Assembly: GCA_000985875.1 (NCBI GenBank)
Contig: CCRI01000001.1
Location: 496,001 to 560,000, forward strand
DNA: 64,000 bases
DNA from: Neorhizobium galegae bv. officinalis
GTDB lineage: Bacteria; Pseudomonadota; Alphaproteobacteria; Rhizobiales; Rhizobiaceae
Direction: 5' to 3'
Shown here piece after piece: positions 17,939 through 25,920 of this stretch. The translations under genes were made by a program, and so were the position numbers. Every line of letters starts with the position of its first letter. The stretch's first letter is position 1. A model generated the notes under the pieces. It saw only the letters and a list, made by a program, of their open reading frames with translations. It searched no databases and was not told the origin of the DNA.

Positions 17939-18925
17939 GTGACCGTTGCCGAAGCCCAGAACCCCGCCCCGCGCAGACCCCGCATCCCGTTGATCGATAC
18001 GCTGCGCGGCGTCGCCCTCATTGCCATGGCGACCTATCACTTTACCTGGGATCTCGAGTTTTTCGGTTACGTCGATCCCGGCACGGCGACCCAGGGCGTC
18101 TTCAAGGTCTATGCCCGCGCCATCGCCAGTTCGTTCCTGTTCCTGGCGGGCGTCAGCCTCGTTCTCGCGCATTTCCCGGCGATCCGCTGGCAATCCTTCT
18201 GGAAGCGTTTCGCCATGGTGGCGGGTGCTGCGCTCGCGATCAGCATCGCGACGCTCATCGCCTTCCCGAGCGAATGGATCTATTTCGGCATCCTGCACAA
18301 TATCGCGCTGTCGAGCCTGATCGGCCTCGCTTTCCTGCGCTTGCCGCCGCTTCTGACCGGCGCGATTGTCGTTCTGGTCATTGCAGCGATGATCGTCGAC
18401 TATAGCCTTGTGCCCGGCGCACTGGATTCGGCCCTGTTCAATGCCCGTTACCTGAGCTGGCTCGGCTTTGCCGAAATCCCGCCCCGCTCGAACGACTATG
18501 TGCCGCTGTTTCCCTGGATCGCCGCCCTTCTGGCCGGCGTGGCGGTCGCGCGGGTCGCGCTATCGCGGAACTGGTTGCCAAGGCTCGCCGCCGTCCAGAC
18601 GCAACCGAACCTGCTCTCGACAGCCGGCCGCCACAGCCTGATCGTCTATCTCGTCCATCAGCCTGTGCTGATCGCGCTCGTCTATCTCTTCTCGCTGGTG
18701 CATCCGGCCCCGCCGCCGGATCCGCGGGTCGGCTATATCAGGAGCTGCGAAGCCGGCTGCACGGGCCAGGGCAACGACGCCGGCCTCTGCCGGAAGTTCT
18801 GCGGCTGCACGGCCGACAAGCTGATCGCCCAGTCGCTGATGACGCCGCTGCAATCCGGCATGATCGCCCCGCAGGACGAGCGGGTGCAATCGCTCGCCGA
18901 ACAGTGCTCGATCGAAGCGCAATAG
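17939..18925 (+). CDS. DUF1624 (heparan-alpha-glucosaminide N-acetyltransferase-like) membrane protein
   Basis: 328 residues, GTG start at 17939 with GGAAAGA upstream. It is a polytopic acyltransferase-type membrane protein: 'RIPLIDTLRGVALIAMATYHFTWDLEFFGY' is the family signature, with a buried His, and 'HSLIVYLVHQPVLIALVYLF' is the last helix. An unusual C-terminal tail of about 65 residues follows the last helix and contains six Cys ('RSCEAGCTGQ', 'GLCRKFCGCTADK', 'EQCSIEAQ'), which suggests a small disulfide or metal-bound domain. Acceptor substrate unknown; cell-envelope polysaccharide is a guess. Confidence 0.85.
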   Translation: MTVAEAQNPAPRRPRIPLIDTLRGVALIAMATYHFTWDLEFFGYVDPGTATQGVFKVYARAIASSFLFLAGVSLVLAHFPAIRWQSFWKRFAMVAGAALAISIATLIAFPSEWIYFGILHNIALSSLIGLAFLRLPPLLTGAIVVLVIAAMIVDYSLVPGALDSALFNARYLSWLGFAEIPPRSNDYVPLFPWIAALLAGVAVARVALSRNWLPRLAAVQTQPNLLSTAGRHSLIVYLVHQPVLIALVYLFSLVHPAPPPDPRVGYIRSCEAGCTGQGNDAGLCRKFCGCTADKLIAQSLMTPLQSGMIAPQDERVQSLAEQCSIEAQ

Positions 18926-18940
18926 CCGGATTTTGGCAGG

Positions 18941-19327
18941 TCAGGTCCCGACGCCGATTTCGGCAAGCCGGGTCAGGCAGGCTTCCTCGACATTGTCGAG
19001 TTCCGTCAGCGTATCGTCGATATCCTTGCGCTTCTGGCGCAGGTCGTTACGCTTCTCGTCGATGCGCGTCATCAGGAGCTTGAGCTGCCCCAGTTCGCCC
19101 GGCGGCTCCTTGTAGACCTGGATGATCTCGCGGATTTCGGCGATCGTGAAGCCGATCCGGCGGCCGCGGAGGATTTCCTGGATCAGCCGCCGATCCGTTG
19201 CCCGGAAAAGCCGCGTGCGACCCCGGCGTTCGGGGTGGATAAGACCCTCGTCCTCGTAGAAGCGCAGCGTGCGGGTCGATACACCGAATTCACGCGTCAG
19301 CTCCGTAATGCTATAATACTTGTTCAC
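18941..19327 (-). CDS. MerR family transcriptional regulator
   Basis: 128-residue one-component regulator. The N-terminal winged helix is 'YYSITELTREFGVSTRTLRFYEDEGLIHPERRGRTRLFR', followed by a long dimerisation coiled coil ('LKLLMTRIDEKRNDLRQKRKDIDDTLTELDNVEEACLTRL'). There is no metal-binding Cys set. GTG 19327 is preferred because AGGA lies 8 bp upstream; ATG 19333 would be too close to it. Related rhizobial proteins control acyl-CoA or branched-chain amino acid catabolism, but no such genes adjoin. A strong palindromic operator sits immediately upstream. Confidence 0.88.
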   Translation of the reverse strand: MNKYYSITELTREFGVSTRTLRFYEDEGLIHPERRGRTRLFRATDRRLIQEILRGRRIGFTIAEIREIIQVYKEPPGELGQLKLLMTRIDEKRNDLRQKRKDIDDTLTELDNVEEACLTRLAEIGVGT

Positions 19328-19357
19328 GATCATGTCCTGCTACTCGTCAGCCAAACT

Positions 19358-19383
19358 AATTGACTTTTACGTAACAGTCAATT
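19358..19383. promoter_or_regulatory. Palindromic operator upstream of the MerR gene
   Basis: Inverted repeat AATTGAC (19358-19364) / GTCAATT (19377-19383), with the core palindrome TTACGTAA nested between the arms. Long symmetric spacers between the -35 and -10 elements are the hallmark of MerR-family promoters, and the ACGTAA core resembles operators of LiuR-type MerR regulators. It lies 31 bp before the MerR start and just after the mgtE stop, so autoregulation is likely. Confidence 0.7.
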
Positions 19384-19391
19384 TTCTGGGC

Positions 19392-20810
19392 TCAGGGGAG
19401 CATGAACCACCACGTCGCCAGACCGAGGAACGAGAAGAAACCGGTCGTGTCGGTAATCGCGGTCACGAACACTGCCGACGAGACCGCCGGGTCGGCCCCG
19501 GCCCGGTCGAGAAGCAGCGGGATCATGATGCCGGCCATGGCGGCCGCAAACATGTTGATCAGCATGGCGGTGGCGATCAGCCCGCCGATATGGACGTCGT
19601 GGAACCACAGGCCGGCCACCATGCCGACGAGGCAGCCGATCACCACGCCGTTGATCAGGCCGACGCCCGCCTCGCGTCGCGCGACGCGCCAGGCATTGTG
19701 GATGTCGAGATTGCGGGTCGCAAGCGCCCGCACCGTCACGGTCATGGTCTGCGATCCGGCATTGCCGCCCATGCCGGCGACGATCGGCATCAGGATGGCG
19801 AGCGCCACCACCTGTTCGATCGTCGCTTCGAAGAGCGAGATCACCGAGGCGGAAATGAAGGCGGTGAAGAGGTTGACCAGCAGCCACGGCACCCGCGACC
19901 GCGAAGTCTCCCGGACCGAGTCGGACAGTTCTTCGTCGCCAACGCCGGAGAGGCGCATGATGTCCTCTTCCGCCTCTTCCTGGATGACGTCGACCACGTC
20001 GTCGATGGTCAGAACCCCGACGAGACGACCGTTGTCGTCGACGACGGCGGCCGAGAGCAGGTCGTATTGCTCGAACAGCTGGGCGGCTTCTTCCTGGTCC
20101 ATGTCGGCGGGAATCGGGTAGTTCGTCTCCCGCATGATCGTCTCGATCTTCACCTGCCGCTTGGCGCGCAGGATACGGTCGAGGTCGAGCACGCCGAGCA
20201 GCTTGAACGTCGGGTCGATGACGAAGATCTGGGTGAAGCTCTCCGGCAGATCCTCCTCGTCGCGCATGTAGTCGATCGTCTGGCCGACGGTCCAGAACGG
20301 CGGCACCGCGACGAATTCCGTCTGCATGCGGCGGCCGGCCGACTGTTCCGGATAGTCGAGCGCACGGCGCAGCCGCACCCGCTCGGTGAACGGCAGCTGC
20401 GCGAGAATTTCTTCGCGGTCCTCGTGGTCGAGGTCTTCGAGAATGTAGACCGCGTCGTCCGAATCGAGTTCGCCGATCGCCGCAGCGATCTGCGCGTTCG
20501 ACATCTGGTCGACGATCTCCATGCGGATGTTTTCGTCGACTTCGGTCAGCGCAGTCAGGTCGAAATCGTCGCCGAGCAGCCGCACAAGCGCGTGGCGCTG
20601 GTCGGGCAGGATGGCTTCGAGCAGGTCGCCCAGTTCCGATTCGTGCAGCCGCGCCACATGGCTGCGCAGGAAAAGCGTGTCGCGATCGGCGATAGCCGCG
20701 CCGACCATGGCCAGGAAATCGGCACGGATCGAGCCGTCCTCGGAATAGATGTCGTGACCGGCATCGTCGGTTTTTGTGCGCAGGCGGTGATCTTCGCCGA
20801 TATCGCTCAT
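19392..20810 (-). CDS. mgtE: Magnesium transporter MgtE
   Basis: 472-residue Mg2+ channel. Domains in order: N-terminal superhelical MgtE_N (about 35-140, 'LHESELGDLLEAILPDQRHALVRLL'), a CBS pair (about 145-270, 'VPPFWTVGQTIDYMRDEEDLPESFTQIFVID' and 'LVGVLTIDDVVDVIQEEAEEDIMRLSGV'), and a five-helix pore domain with 'ILMPIVAGMGGNAGSQTMTVTVRALA' and 'ITDTTGFFSFLGLATWW'. Acidic residues in the cytosolic part gate the pore by Mg2+ binding. GAGGGCGGCAG precedes the ATG. No Mg riboswitch was seen upstream. Confidence 0.96.
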   Translation of the reverse strand: MSDIGEDHRLRTKTDDAGHDIYSEDGSIRADFLAMVGAAIADRDTLFLRSHVARLHESELGDLLEAILPDQRHALVRLLGDDFDLTALTEVDENIRMEIVDQMSNAQIAAAIGELDSDDAVYILEDLDHEDREEILAQLPFTERVRLRRALDYPEQSAGRRMQTEFVAVPPFWTVGQTIDYMRDEEDLPESFTQIFVIDPTFKLLGVLDLDRILRAKRQVKIETIMRETNYPIPADMDQEEAAQLFEQYDLLSAAVVDDNGRLVGVLTIDDVVDVIQEEAEEDIMRLSGVGDEELSDSVRETSRSRVPWLLVNLFTAFISASVISLFEATIEQVVALAILMPIVAGMGGNAGSQTMTVTVRALATRNLDIHNAWRVARREAGVGLINGVVIGCLVGMVAGLWFHDVHIGGLIATAMLINMFAAAMAGIMIPLLLDRAGADPAVSSAVFVTAITDTTGFFSFLGLATWWFMLP

Positions 20811-21005
20811 CTGCCGCCCTCGCTGCTGGTCTTCGACAAAAGGAGAATGGCGGCAAAAAACATATTGTCAACAACTGGATAGCTGCATCCGCCGCTATTG
20901 CTCATGCCACCGGTTTTCCTGCTAGAACAATTGCCGTTCCGGGTCCAGAGTGCATGGCGAAACGATGCGGAAAAACCCCGAAGGACATCGAGAGGAGTTC
21001 GAAAA

Positions 21006-21497
21006 ATGGCCATCCGAACCACCCTGAAATATCCCGATCCGGGCCTGTCCACCGCCTGCGAACCGGTCACGGTCTTCGACGCGCGCCTGACTGCGCTGGC
21101 TCATGACCTTCTCGATACGATGCGGGCGGCGCCCGGCGTCGGCATCACCGCTGCGCATATCGGCGTCTTCACCCGGCTCGTGGTACTGGAACTGTCGAAG
21201 CAAACCGGTCCGCGCTTCTACGCCAATCCGGAAATCCTGGTCGCCTCGGACGAGCTGATGCGGCATACGGAAGGCAGCGTTTCCATGCCCGGCGCAAACG
21301 ACGAGGTCGAGCGTCCGAAAAGCATCAGGTTCCGTTATCAGGATCTCGACGGTGCCGTCCACGAAGAGGAAGCCGAGGGCTTCTATTCCATCTGCATGCA
21401 GCACGAGGTCGACCAGCTCGACGGCATCTTCTGGCTGAAGCGGCTGTCCCGCCTGAAGCGGGATCGGCTGCTGCGCAAATGGGACAAGGGAAAATAA
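21006..21497 (+). CDS. Peptide deformylase-like protein lacking catalytic residues
   Basis: 163-residue deformylase fold, but the three active-site motifs are altered. Motif I reads 'GVGITAAHIG' (normally GVGLAAPQIG, catalytic Gln to His). Motif II reads 'EGSVSMPG' (normally EGCLS, metal-ligand Cys to Ser). Motif III reads 'HEVDQLDG' (normally HExDHxxG, second metal-ligand His to Gln). The catalytic Glu remains. Canonical deformylase activity is therefore unlikely. The frame is intact and GAGGAG lies before ATG 21006, so it looks like a maintained gene rather than a pseudogene. Its role is unknown; a regulatory or binding function is possible. Confidence 0.88.
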   Translation: MAIRTTLKYPDPGLSTACEPVTVFDARLTALAHDLLDTMRAAPGVGITAAHIGVFTRLVVLELSKQTGPRFYANPEILVASDELMRHTEGSVSMPGANDEVERPKSIRFRYQDLDGAVHEEEAEGFYSICMQHEVDQLDGIFWLKRLSRLKRDRLLRKWDKGK

Positions 21498-21566
21498 AAG
21501 ATCGGGACCGAACCAAATCAGCGTTCGCCCGTTGTGAGGTCGCAAGCCCAGCAAGGAGCTACGACC

Positions 21567-21821
21567 ATGAATGCGACAGCAGACAAGACCGCAGCCGAAC
21601 TTGAGCAAAAAGTATCAGAGCGTCTGGCCGCACTGCCGGACGTCGATTCATCGATGATCGAACCCCATGCCGAGGGAACCAAGGTTATCCTCGAGGGTTC
21701 CGTCGATACCGTGTTCTCGGCCAGGAAGGCCGTATTGAGCGCGGAAACCGTGGATGGCGTACATGATGTCGAAAGCCATCTGACCCTGACGGGCAAGAAT
21801 GGTCCATCCACGACCCATTGA
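21567..21821 (+). CDS. BON domain protein (short)
   Basis: 84 residues forming a single BON domain ('ELEQKVSERLAALPDVDSSMIEPHAEGTKVILEGSVDTVFSARKAVLSAETVDGVHDVESHLTLTG'). BON domains bind phospholipid or protein surfaces and occur in stress-related envelope proteins. There is no signal peptide. AAGGAG lies before ATG 21567. A second BON gene follows in the same direction after a hairpin, suggesting an ancient duplication. Confidence 0.85.
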   Translation: MNATADKTAAELEQKVSERLAALPDVDSSMIEPHAEGTKVILEGSVDTVFSARKAVLSAETVDGVHDVESHLTLTGKNGPSTTH

Positions 21822-21830
21822 AGCGAAATG

Positions 21831-21868
21831 CCCGGCGCATCGGCCCGTTTTCTTGGGGGTGCGCCGGG
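21831..21868 (+). promoter_or_regulatory. Hairpin between the two BON genes
   Basis: Perfect 9-bp stem CCCGGCGCA / TGCGCCGGG enclosing a 20-nt loop, 9 bp after the first BON stop and 28 bp before the second start. It could attenuate or process the shared transcript. Confidence 0.45.
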
Positions 21869-21895
21869 TCCATTTGGAAATGACAGGAGGCGCTC

Positions 21896-22387
21896 GTGCC
21901 GGGCAAGAAAAAAGCTGACGATATTTCGCGCGAAGAAGATTTCCGCGATTACGATGACCGAAATATCGACGAAGGCTGGCCCTATGACGATGCAACCGGC
22001 GCCCGCCCCGTCGACAACGCCGCCTATGGCGATCCCAAGGCCAATTTCGATACGGACCGCAATCGTGGCTATCAGGTGGATAACGTCGAAAGCGACGGAT
22101 CGGAAGAGCGGCTGGTCGACACCATCCGCCCCGGCACGAAGGGGATCGAGGAGGCCGACGATCTCGAAGAGCGGGTGACCGACGCGATCGAGGAGCTCGA
22201 TATGATCGACATGGCGTCGATCGACGTGCATGTCGAGGACGGCACCGTCACGCTCGAAGGCGCCGTCGACGATGCGCCGACCTCGCGCAAGATCGCCCGC
22301 CGGATTCAGCGCGTCGCCGGCGTCCGCGAACTGGTCAACAACCTGCGCCTCGAAGGCGTCGACAGCCACATTCCCGACGACGACTGA
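21896..22387 (+). CDS. BON domain protein (acidic N-terminal region)
   Basis: 163 residues, GTG start with AGGAGG 5 bp upstream. The first 85 residues are highly acidic and low in complexity ('DYDDRNIDEGWPYDDATGARP'); residues about 90-155 form one BON domain ('LEERVTDAIEELDMIDMASIDVHVEDGTVTLEGAVDDAPTSRKIARRIQRVAGVRELVNNLRLEG'). No signal peptide is present. It probably shares a transcript with the preceding BON gene. A stress or envelope role is inferred from the family only. Confidence 0.85.
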   Translation: MPGKKKADDISREEDFRDYDDRNIDEGWPYDDATGARPVDNAAYGDPKANFDTDRNRGYQVDNVESDGSEERLVDTIRPGTKGIEEADDLEERVTDAIEELDMIDMASIDVHVEDGTVTLEGAVDDAPTSRKIARRIQRVAGVRELVNNLRLEGVDSHIPDDD

Positions 22388-22402
22388 GGGGCCTGATGGC
22401 CA

Positions 22403-22825
22403 CTAACCGATCGTCAGAGAAATATCCGGCGAACTTTTCAGCGTATTGCTGACGGTGCAGATTTCCTCGGCCATATGGGCGATCTGCTTTTTCTCTGTGT
22501 CGTCGAAATCCCCTTCGACGCGGAAATCCACGATGAATCGAGTGATTCTGGAGGGCCCTTCATGGGCCTTTTCGCCCGTGACATGCACCCTCACCTCGGA
22601 CAGCCTGTCGAGAATGCCGAGCTTGCTCGCGGCGATCCGGCCGCTGAGCACCAGGCAGGCGGCAAGCGATGAAAACATCAGGTCGAGCGGGTTGAATCCC
22701 GGCTCGGACGCGCCCGTCACCACCTCAACATGTCCGTCCGTCTCGCTTGTCACCTGCGGGTGACCGAGGCGTCCGAGGACGGCGGTCGCGCCGATTGGCC
22801 GTGTCTTGATTTTCAGTTCGACCAT
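22403..22825 (-). CDS. OsmC family protein
   Basis: 140-residue OsmC/Ohr-fold protein, expected to detoxify organic hydroperoxides or protect against osmotic and oxidative stress in the cytosol. The two redox cysteines are in 'SSLAACLVLSGRIAASKLG' and 'MAEEICTVSNTLK', at the usual spacing for the fold. The start is the ATG complementary to 22823-22825 (MVELKIKTRPIG). Monocistronic and convergent with the BON genes. Confidence 0.9.
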   Translation of the reverse strand: MVELKIKTRPIGATAVLGRLGHPQVTSETDGHVEVVTGASEPGFNPLDLMFSSLAACLVLSGRIAASKLGILDRLSEVRVHVTGEKAHEGPSRITRFIVDFRVEGDFDDTEKKQIAHMAEEICTVSNTLKSSPDISLTIG

Positions 22826-22979
22826 GGTCTTGTCCTTACCTTGCACATACGAGCGTGGAGCGAACCAATAGATAGGCGAGGAATTTCAGGATCGCATCCG
22901 GAATGCGCGATACGACTCGATGTTTTGACTTCGGAGCGGCAGATGGCGCCAACTTCTCGGATGCCTTTCATCCGGGCAA

Positions 22980-23003
22980 CAAAAAACCCGCCGAAGCGGG
23001 TTT
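22980..23003 (-). terminator. Intrinsic terminator of tRNA-Leu
   Basis: Perfect 8-bp stem AAACCCGC / GCGGGTTT with a 4-nt loop, 7 bp beyond the tRNA 3' end and followed on the minus strand by six T residues. Confidence 0.9.
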
Positions 23004-23009
23004 CTGTTT

Positions 23010-23094
23010 TGGTGCGGTCGAGAAGACTCGAACTTCCACGTCTTGCGACACAGCGACCTCAACGCTGCGCGTCTACCAATTCCGCCACGACCGC
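23010..23094 (-). tRNA. tRNA-Leu (anticodon GAG)
   Basis: 85-nt gene on the minus strand. The acceptor stem is GCGGTCG / CGACCGC followed by ACCA (CCA encoded). The D arm is around TGGTAGACGCG, the anticodon stem-loop is CAGCG-TTGAGGT-CGCTG with anticodon GAG, it has the long variable arm expected of Leu, and the T arm is GTTCGAGT. It reads CUC/CUU codons. Confidence 0.96.
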
Positions 23095-23270
23095 ATCGTG
23101 GTAGATGCCGACTTGCGCCGGCGGGGCTGCATGTAGCAAAAGCATTTGGGGTGCACAAGTGCGCCGTGACAGATTTTTGAAGGATAAAAATTCCACGTGT
23201 GAATGCCTATATAAACCGGGCCGAAATCGGCCTCTTGCCGCACCCTTTTGTTTTTGCCAGAAGATTTTCC

Positions 23271-23999
23271 ATGCTCACACGCACCGATCTCAATCTGTCC
23301 ATGCTGCCGCAAACAGGCTCTCCGCCGGTGCGCTGGCGAATCTCCGATGGCCTTGTTCCTTATGAAGAAGCGGTGGCCGAGATGGAGCGCGAGGTGGCGG
23401 CGATCACCGATGGCCGTGCCGACGAGCTCGTCTGGCTGCTCGAACACCCGCCGCTTTATACCGCCGGCACCAGCGCCGACGCCGCCGACCTGATCGAGCC
23501 GGACCGATTCCCGGTGTTTTCCACAGGCCGCGGCGGCGAATACACCTATCACGGCCCCGGCCAGCGGGTTGCCTATGTGATGCTGGACCTCAAACGCCGG
23601 CGCCAGGACGTGCGCGCCTATGTGGCGGCGCTCGAGGAACTGGTGATCCGCACCCTCGACATGATGAACGTGCGCGGCGAACGGCGCGAGGACCGCGTCG
23701 GCGTCTGGGTGCGCCGGCCGGAAAAGCCTCTTCTGCCGGATGGTACGATGGCGGAGGACAAGGTGGCCGCCCTCGGCATCCGCCTGCGGCGCTGGGTGAG
23801 CTTCCACGGACTGTCCCTCAATGTCGATCCGGACCTCTCGCATTTCACCGGCATCGTGCCCTGCGGCATCAGCGCCTATGGCGTGACCAGCCTCGTCGAT
23901 CTCGGCCTTCCGGTGATGATGGCCGATGTGGACATGCGCCTGCGCGAAGCCTTTGAGGAAATCTTCGGCGCCACGGCCTCCGACCCTGCCGCCGCCTGA
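23271..23999 (+). CDS. lipB: Octanoyltransferase LipB
   Basis: 242-residue cytosolic enzyme transferring octanoate from octanoyl-ACP to lipoyl domains such as GcvH (encoded in this window) and the 2-oxoacid dehydrogenases. Motifs: '[25 protein letters not shown]', the catalytic Lys in '[23 protein letters not shown]' and the catalytic Cys in '[15 protein letters not shown]'. ATG 23271 is preferred over an earlier in-frame start at 23199 because it matches the family. The ribosome site is weak. Confidence 0.94.
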   Translation: MLTRTDLNLSMLPQTGSPPVRWRISDGLVPYEEAVAEMEREVAAITDGRADELVWLLEHPPLYTAGTSADAADLIEPDRFPVFSTGRGGEYTYHGPGQRVAYVMLDLKRRRQDVRAYVAALEELVIRTLDMMNVRGERREDRVGVWVRRPEKPLLPDGTMAEDKVAALGIRLRRWVSFHGLSLNVDPDLSHFTGIVPCGISAYGVTSLVDLGLPVMMADVDMRLREAFEEIFGATASDPAAA

Positions 24000-24061
24000 T
24001 CGCGGCTTGAACATCGCACAACGCTGTGGTTGAAGAACCCGGTTCCTCGAAAGTGCCCGGC

Positions 24062-24982
24062 ATGCCCCCTTCCACACCTGAAAATCCGCTGAAGGGCATG
24101 GCCATCATGGCCACCTGCATGGTCATCCTGCCGGTGATGGATGCCATCGCCAAATATATGGCGACCTTCGAGGCGATGTCGCCCGGCCAGGTGACCTTCT
24201 ACCGGTTCTTTTTCCAGCTCGTCTGCATCCTGCCGCTTGCCGTCTTCACCGGCGCTGCCATCTTCCGGCCGAAGCGCCCCTGGATGAACCTGCTGCGCGG
24301 CGGACTGCATGCGGCGGCCAGCCTGATGTTCTTCGCGGCGGTCAAATACATGCCGCTCGCCGATGTCTTCGCCATCTATTTCGTCGAACCCTTCATGCTC
24401 ACCATGATGTCGGCGATCTTTCTACGCGAAAAGGTGGGCTGGCGGCGGTGGCTGGCGATCGTCGTCGGTTTTGGCGGCGCCATGATCGTCATCCAGCCGA
24501 GCTATGCGATCTTCGGCTGGACGGCGCTGCTGCCGGTCGCCTGCGCCTTTCTCTTCACGCTCTACCTCTTCCTCAACCGCGCGATCGGCGAGGCCGATTC
24601 GCCACTCGTCATGCAGACCATGGCGGGCGTCGGAGGAACGCTGTTCATGGCCGCGGCCCTTGTGATCGGGGATAGTGCAGGCGCCGAGGATTTTCTGCCG
24701 TCGCTCCCCGCCTCCTGGCTCGGCCTCGTCCTGCTGATGCTGCTCGGCTCGATCTCGGGCTACATGCATCTTCTCGTGGTGCGCGCCTTCCGGCTCGCGC
24801 CGCTGTCGCTGCTTGCCCCTTTCCAGTATTTCGAGATCATTTCTGCGACGGTGCTCGGTTACGCCCTGTTCGGCGATTTTCCGACAGCCTCCAAATGGCT
24901 GGGAATCGCCATCATCGTTGCTTCCGGCCTGTTCATCATCTGGCGGGAGCGTTCCAAATCGAAGCAGGTGGAGAGCCTCTGA
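24062..24982 (+). CDS. EamA/DMT family transporter
   Basis: About 306 residues with ten predicted membrane helices in two EamA repeats (about 10-140 and 150-290); first helix 'MAIMATCMVILPVMDAIAKYMA', last helix 'WLGIAIIVASGLFIIW'. Members export or import small metabolites such as amino acids, nucleosides or S-adenosylmethionine; the substrate cannot be read from the sequence. Start choice is uncertain: ATG 24062 or GTG 24026, neither with a strong ribosome site. It follows lipB by about 60 bp. Confidence 0.88.
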   Translation: MPPSTPENPLKGMAIMATCMVILPVMDAIAKYMATFEAMSPGQVTFYRFFFQLVCILPLAVFTGAAIFRPKRPWMNLLRGGLHAAASLMFFAAVKYMPLADVFAIYFVEPFMLTMMSAIFLREKVGWRRWLAIVVGFGGAMIVIQPSYAIFGWTALLPVACAFLFTLYLFLNRAIGEADSPLVMQTMAGVGGTLFMAAALVIGDSAGAEDFLPSLPASWLGLVLLMLLGSISGYMHLLVVRAFRLAPLSLLAPFQYFEIISATVLGYALFGDFPTASKWLGIAIIVASGLFIIWRERSKSKQVESL

Positions 24983-25082
24983 CGGCGTTGTTTCCAGTCG
25001 GTTAACCGCGCTTGTTGTCTGCCCCTCAACTTCTCTCAATTATCACCCACATTCAGTTTCATGATGAAACGGAGAAAAGAAG

Positions 25083-25793
25083 ATGAGCGGGTTCCGCTTT
25101 TCTTTTCCGGCATGTGTCATCGCCGGGAAGGGTCGGATTGTGGCCGACGATATTTTGATGCTGCGCAAATACGCGTTCCCGGATGGCATTCGCTCCTCCG
25201 AAGACGCGCTGGTCCTGTTTGCGCTGAATAATTCCTGTCCCGAGCAAAGCTCTGATTGGTCGACCTATTTCGTCGAAAGCCTGAGCGCATATCTGGTGCA
25301 CGGCACGGAGCCGTTGGGACGCATCGACGACGCGAATGCCGGCTGGCTGATGCGGACGATCGCCGCCGACGGTGCCGTTAATTCGGCCCTGGAGCTCGAA
25401 CTGCTGCTGCATGTCATGGAACTCGCGTCGGAGGTGCCGGAAAGTCTCTCGGCCTTCGCGCTCGACCAGATCCGCCTTGCCCTCGATCCCGGGGCGCGGG
25501 GCGCCTATCGTGCCATCCGCCCGGCCTCTGCCGGCATTACCGCCTTTGACCTCACCTATATCTGGCGGGTGCTGCGGGGAGCGACGGAACGTGGCCGGCT
25601 GATGCTGTCGCCCGTCGAAGCGCTGGTCCTGCGTGAGATCGATCGACTTGCCGATGCTGAAGCCCATCATCCCGCCTGGCGGGAGATCATCGCGGCGGTG
25701 GCGGTATATGAGAGGCCGAAGGAAGTGCTGCGGTCCGGTCCCTGGCTGGTGACTGATGCCGGTCATCGCCTGGCGCGAGAGGCGGCGGCCTGA
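25083..25793 (+). CDS. Conserved protein of unknown function
   Basis: 236 residues, good ribosome site (GGAGAAAAGAAG) before ATG. It is mostly helical, with no signal peptide or transmembrane segment. The first part 'IVADDILMLRKYAFPDGI' and 'DWSTYFVESLSAYLVHG' and the later 'AGITAFDLTYIWRVLRGATERGRLMLSPVEALVLREIDRLA' give no recognised catalytic motif. It resembles conserved rhizobial hypothetical proteins. It may be transcribed with the downstream M50 protease gene (128 bp apart). Confidence 0.7.
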   Translation: MSGFRFSFPACVIAGKGRIVADDILMLRKYAFPDGIRSSEDALVLFALNNSCPEQSSDWSTYFVESLSAYLVHGTEPLGRIDDANAGWLMRTIAADGAVNSALELELLLHVMELASEVPESLSAFALDQIRLALDPGARGAYRAIRPASAGITAFDLTYIWRVLRGATERGRLMLSPVEALVLREIDRLADAEAHHPAWREIIAAVAVYERPKEVLRSGPWLVTDAGHRLAREAAA

Positions 25794-25920
25794 GGAACTA
25801 CGCGTAGCGCGGCTGCTCGTTCGCATTTTAGCGGTTGGCTAAACCGCCTGGAAAATCAATCGGCCTAATGGTGTCCCTGATGATCGGCCGATGGCGAGCC
25901 GACAGGCCTTTGAGGTCGAT

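Noticed and set aside
19320..20882. 520-codon plus-strand frame opposite mgtE
   Set aside because: Antisense shadow; the minus-strand MgtE has all its domains.
20811..21005. Mg2+ riboswitch upstream of mgtE
   Set aside because: No M-box or ykok-like conserved pattern found in the short leader.
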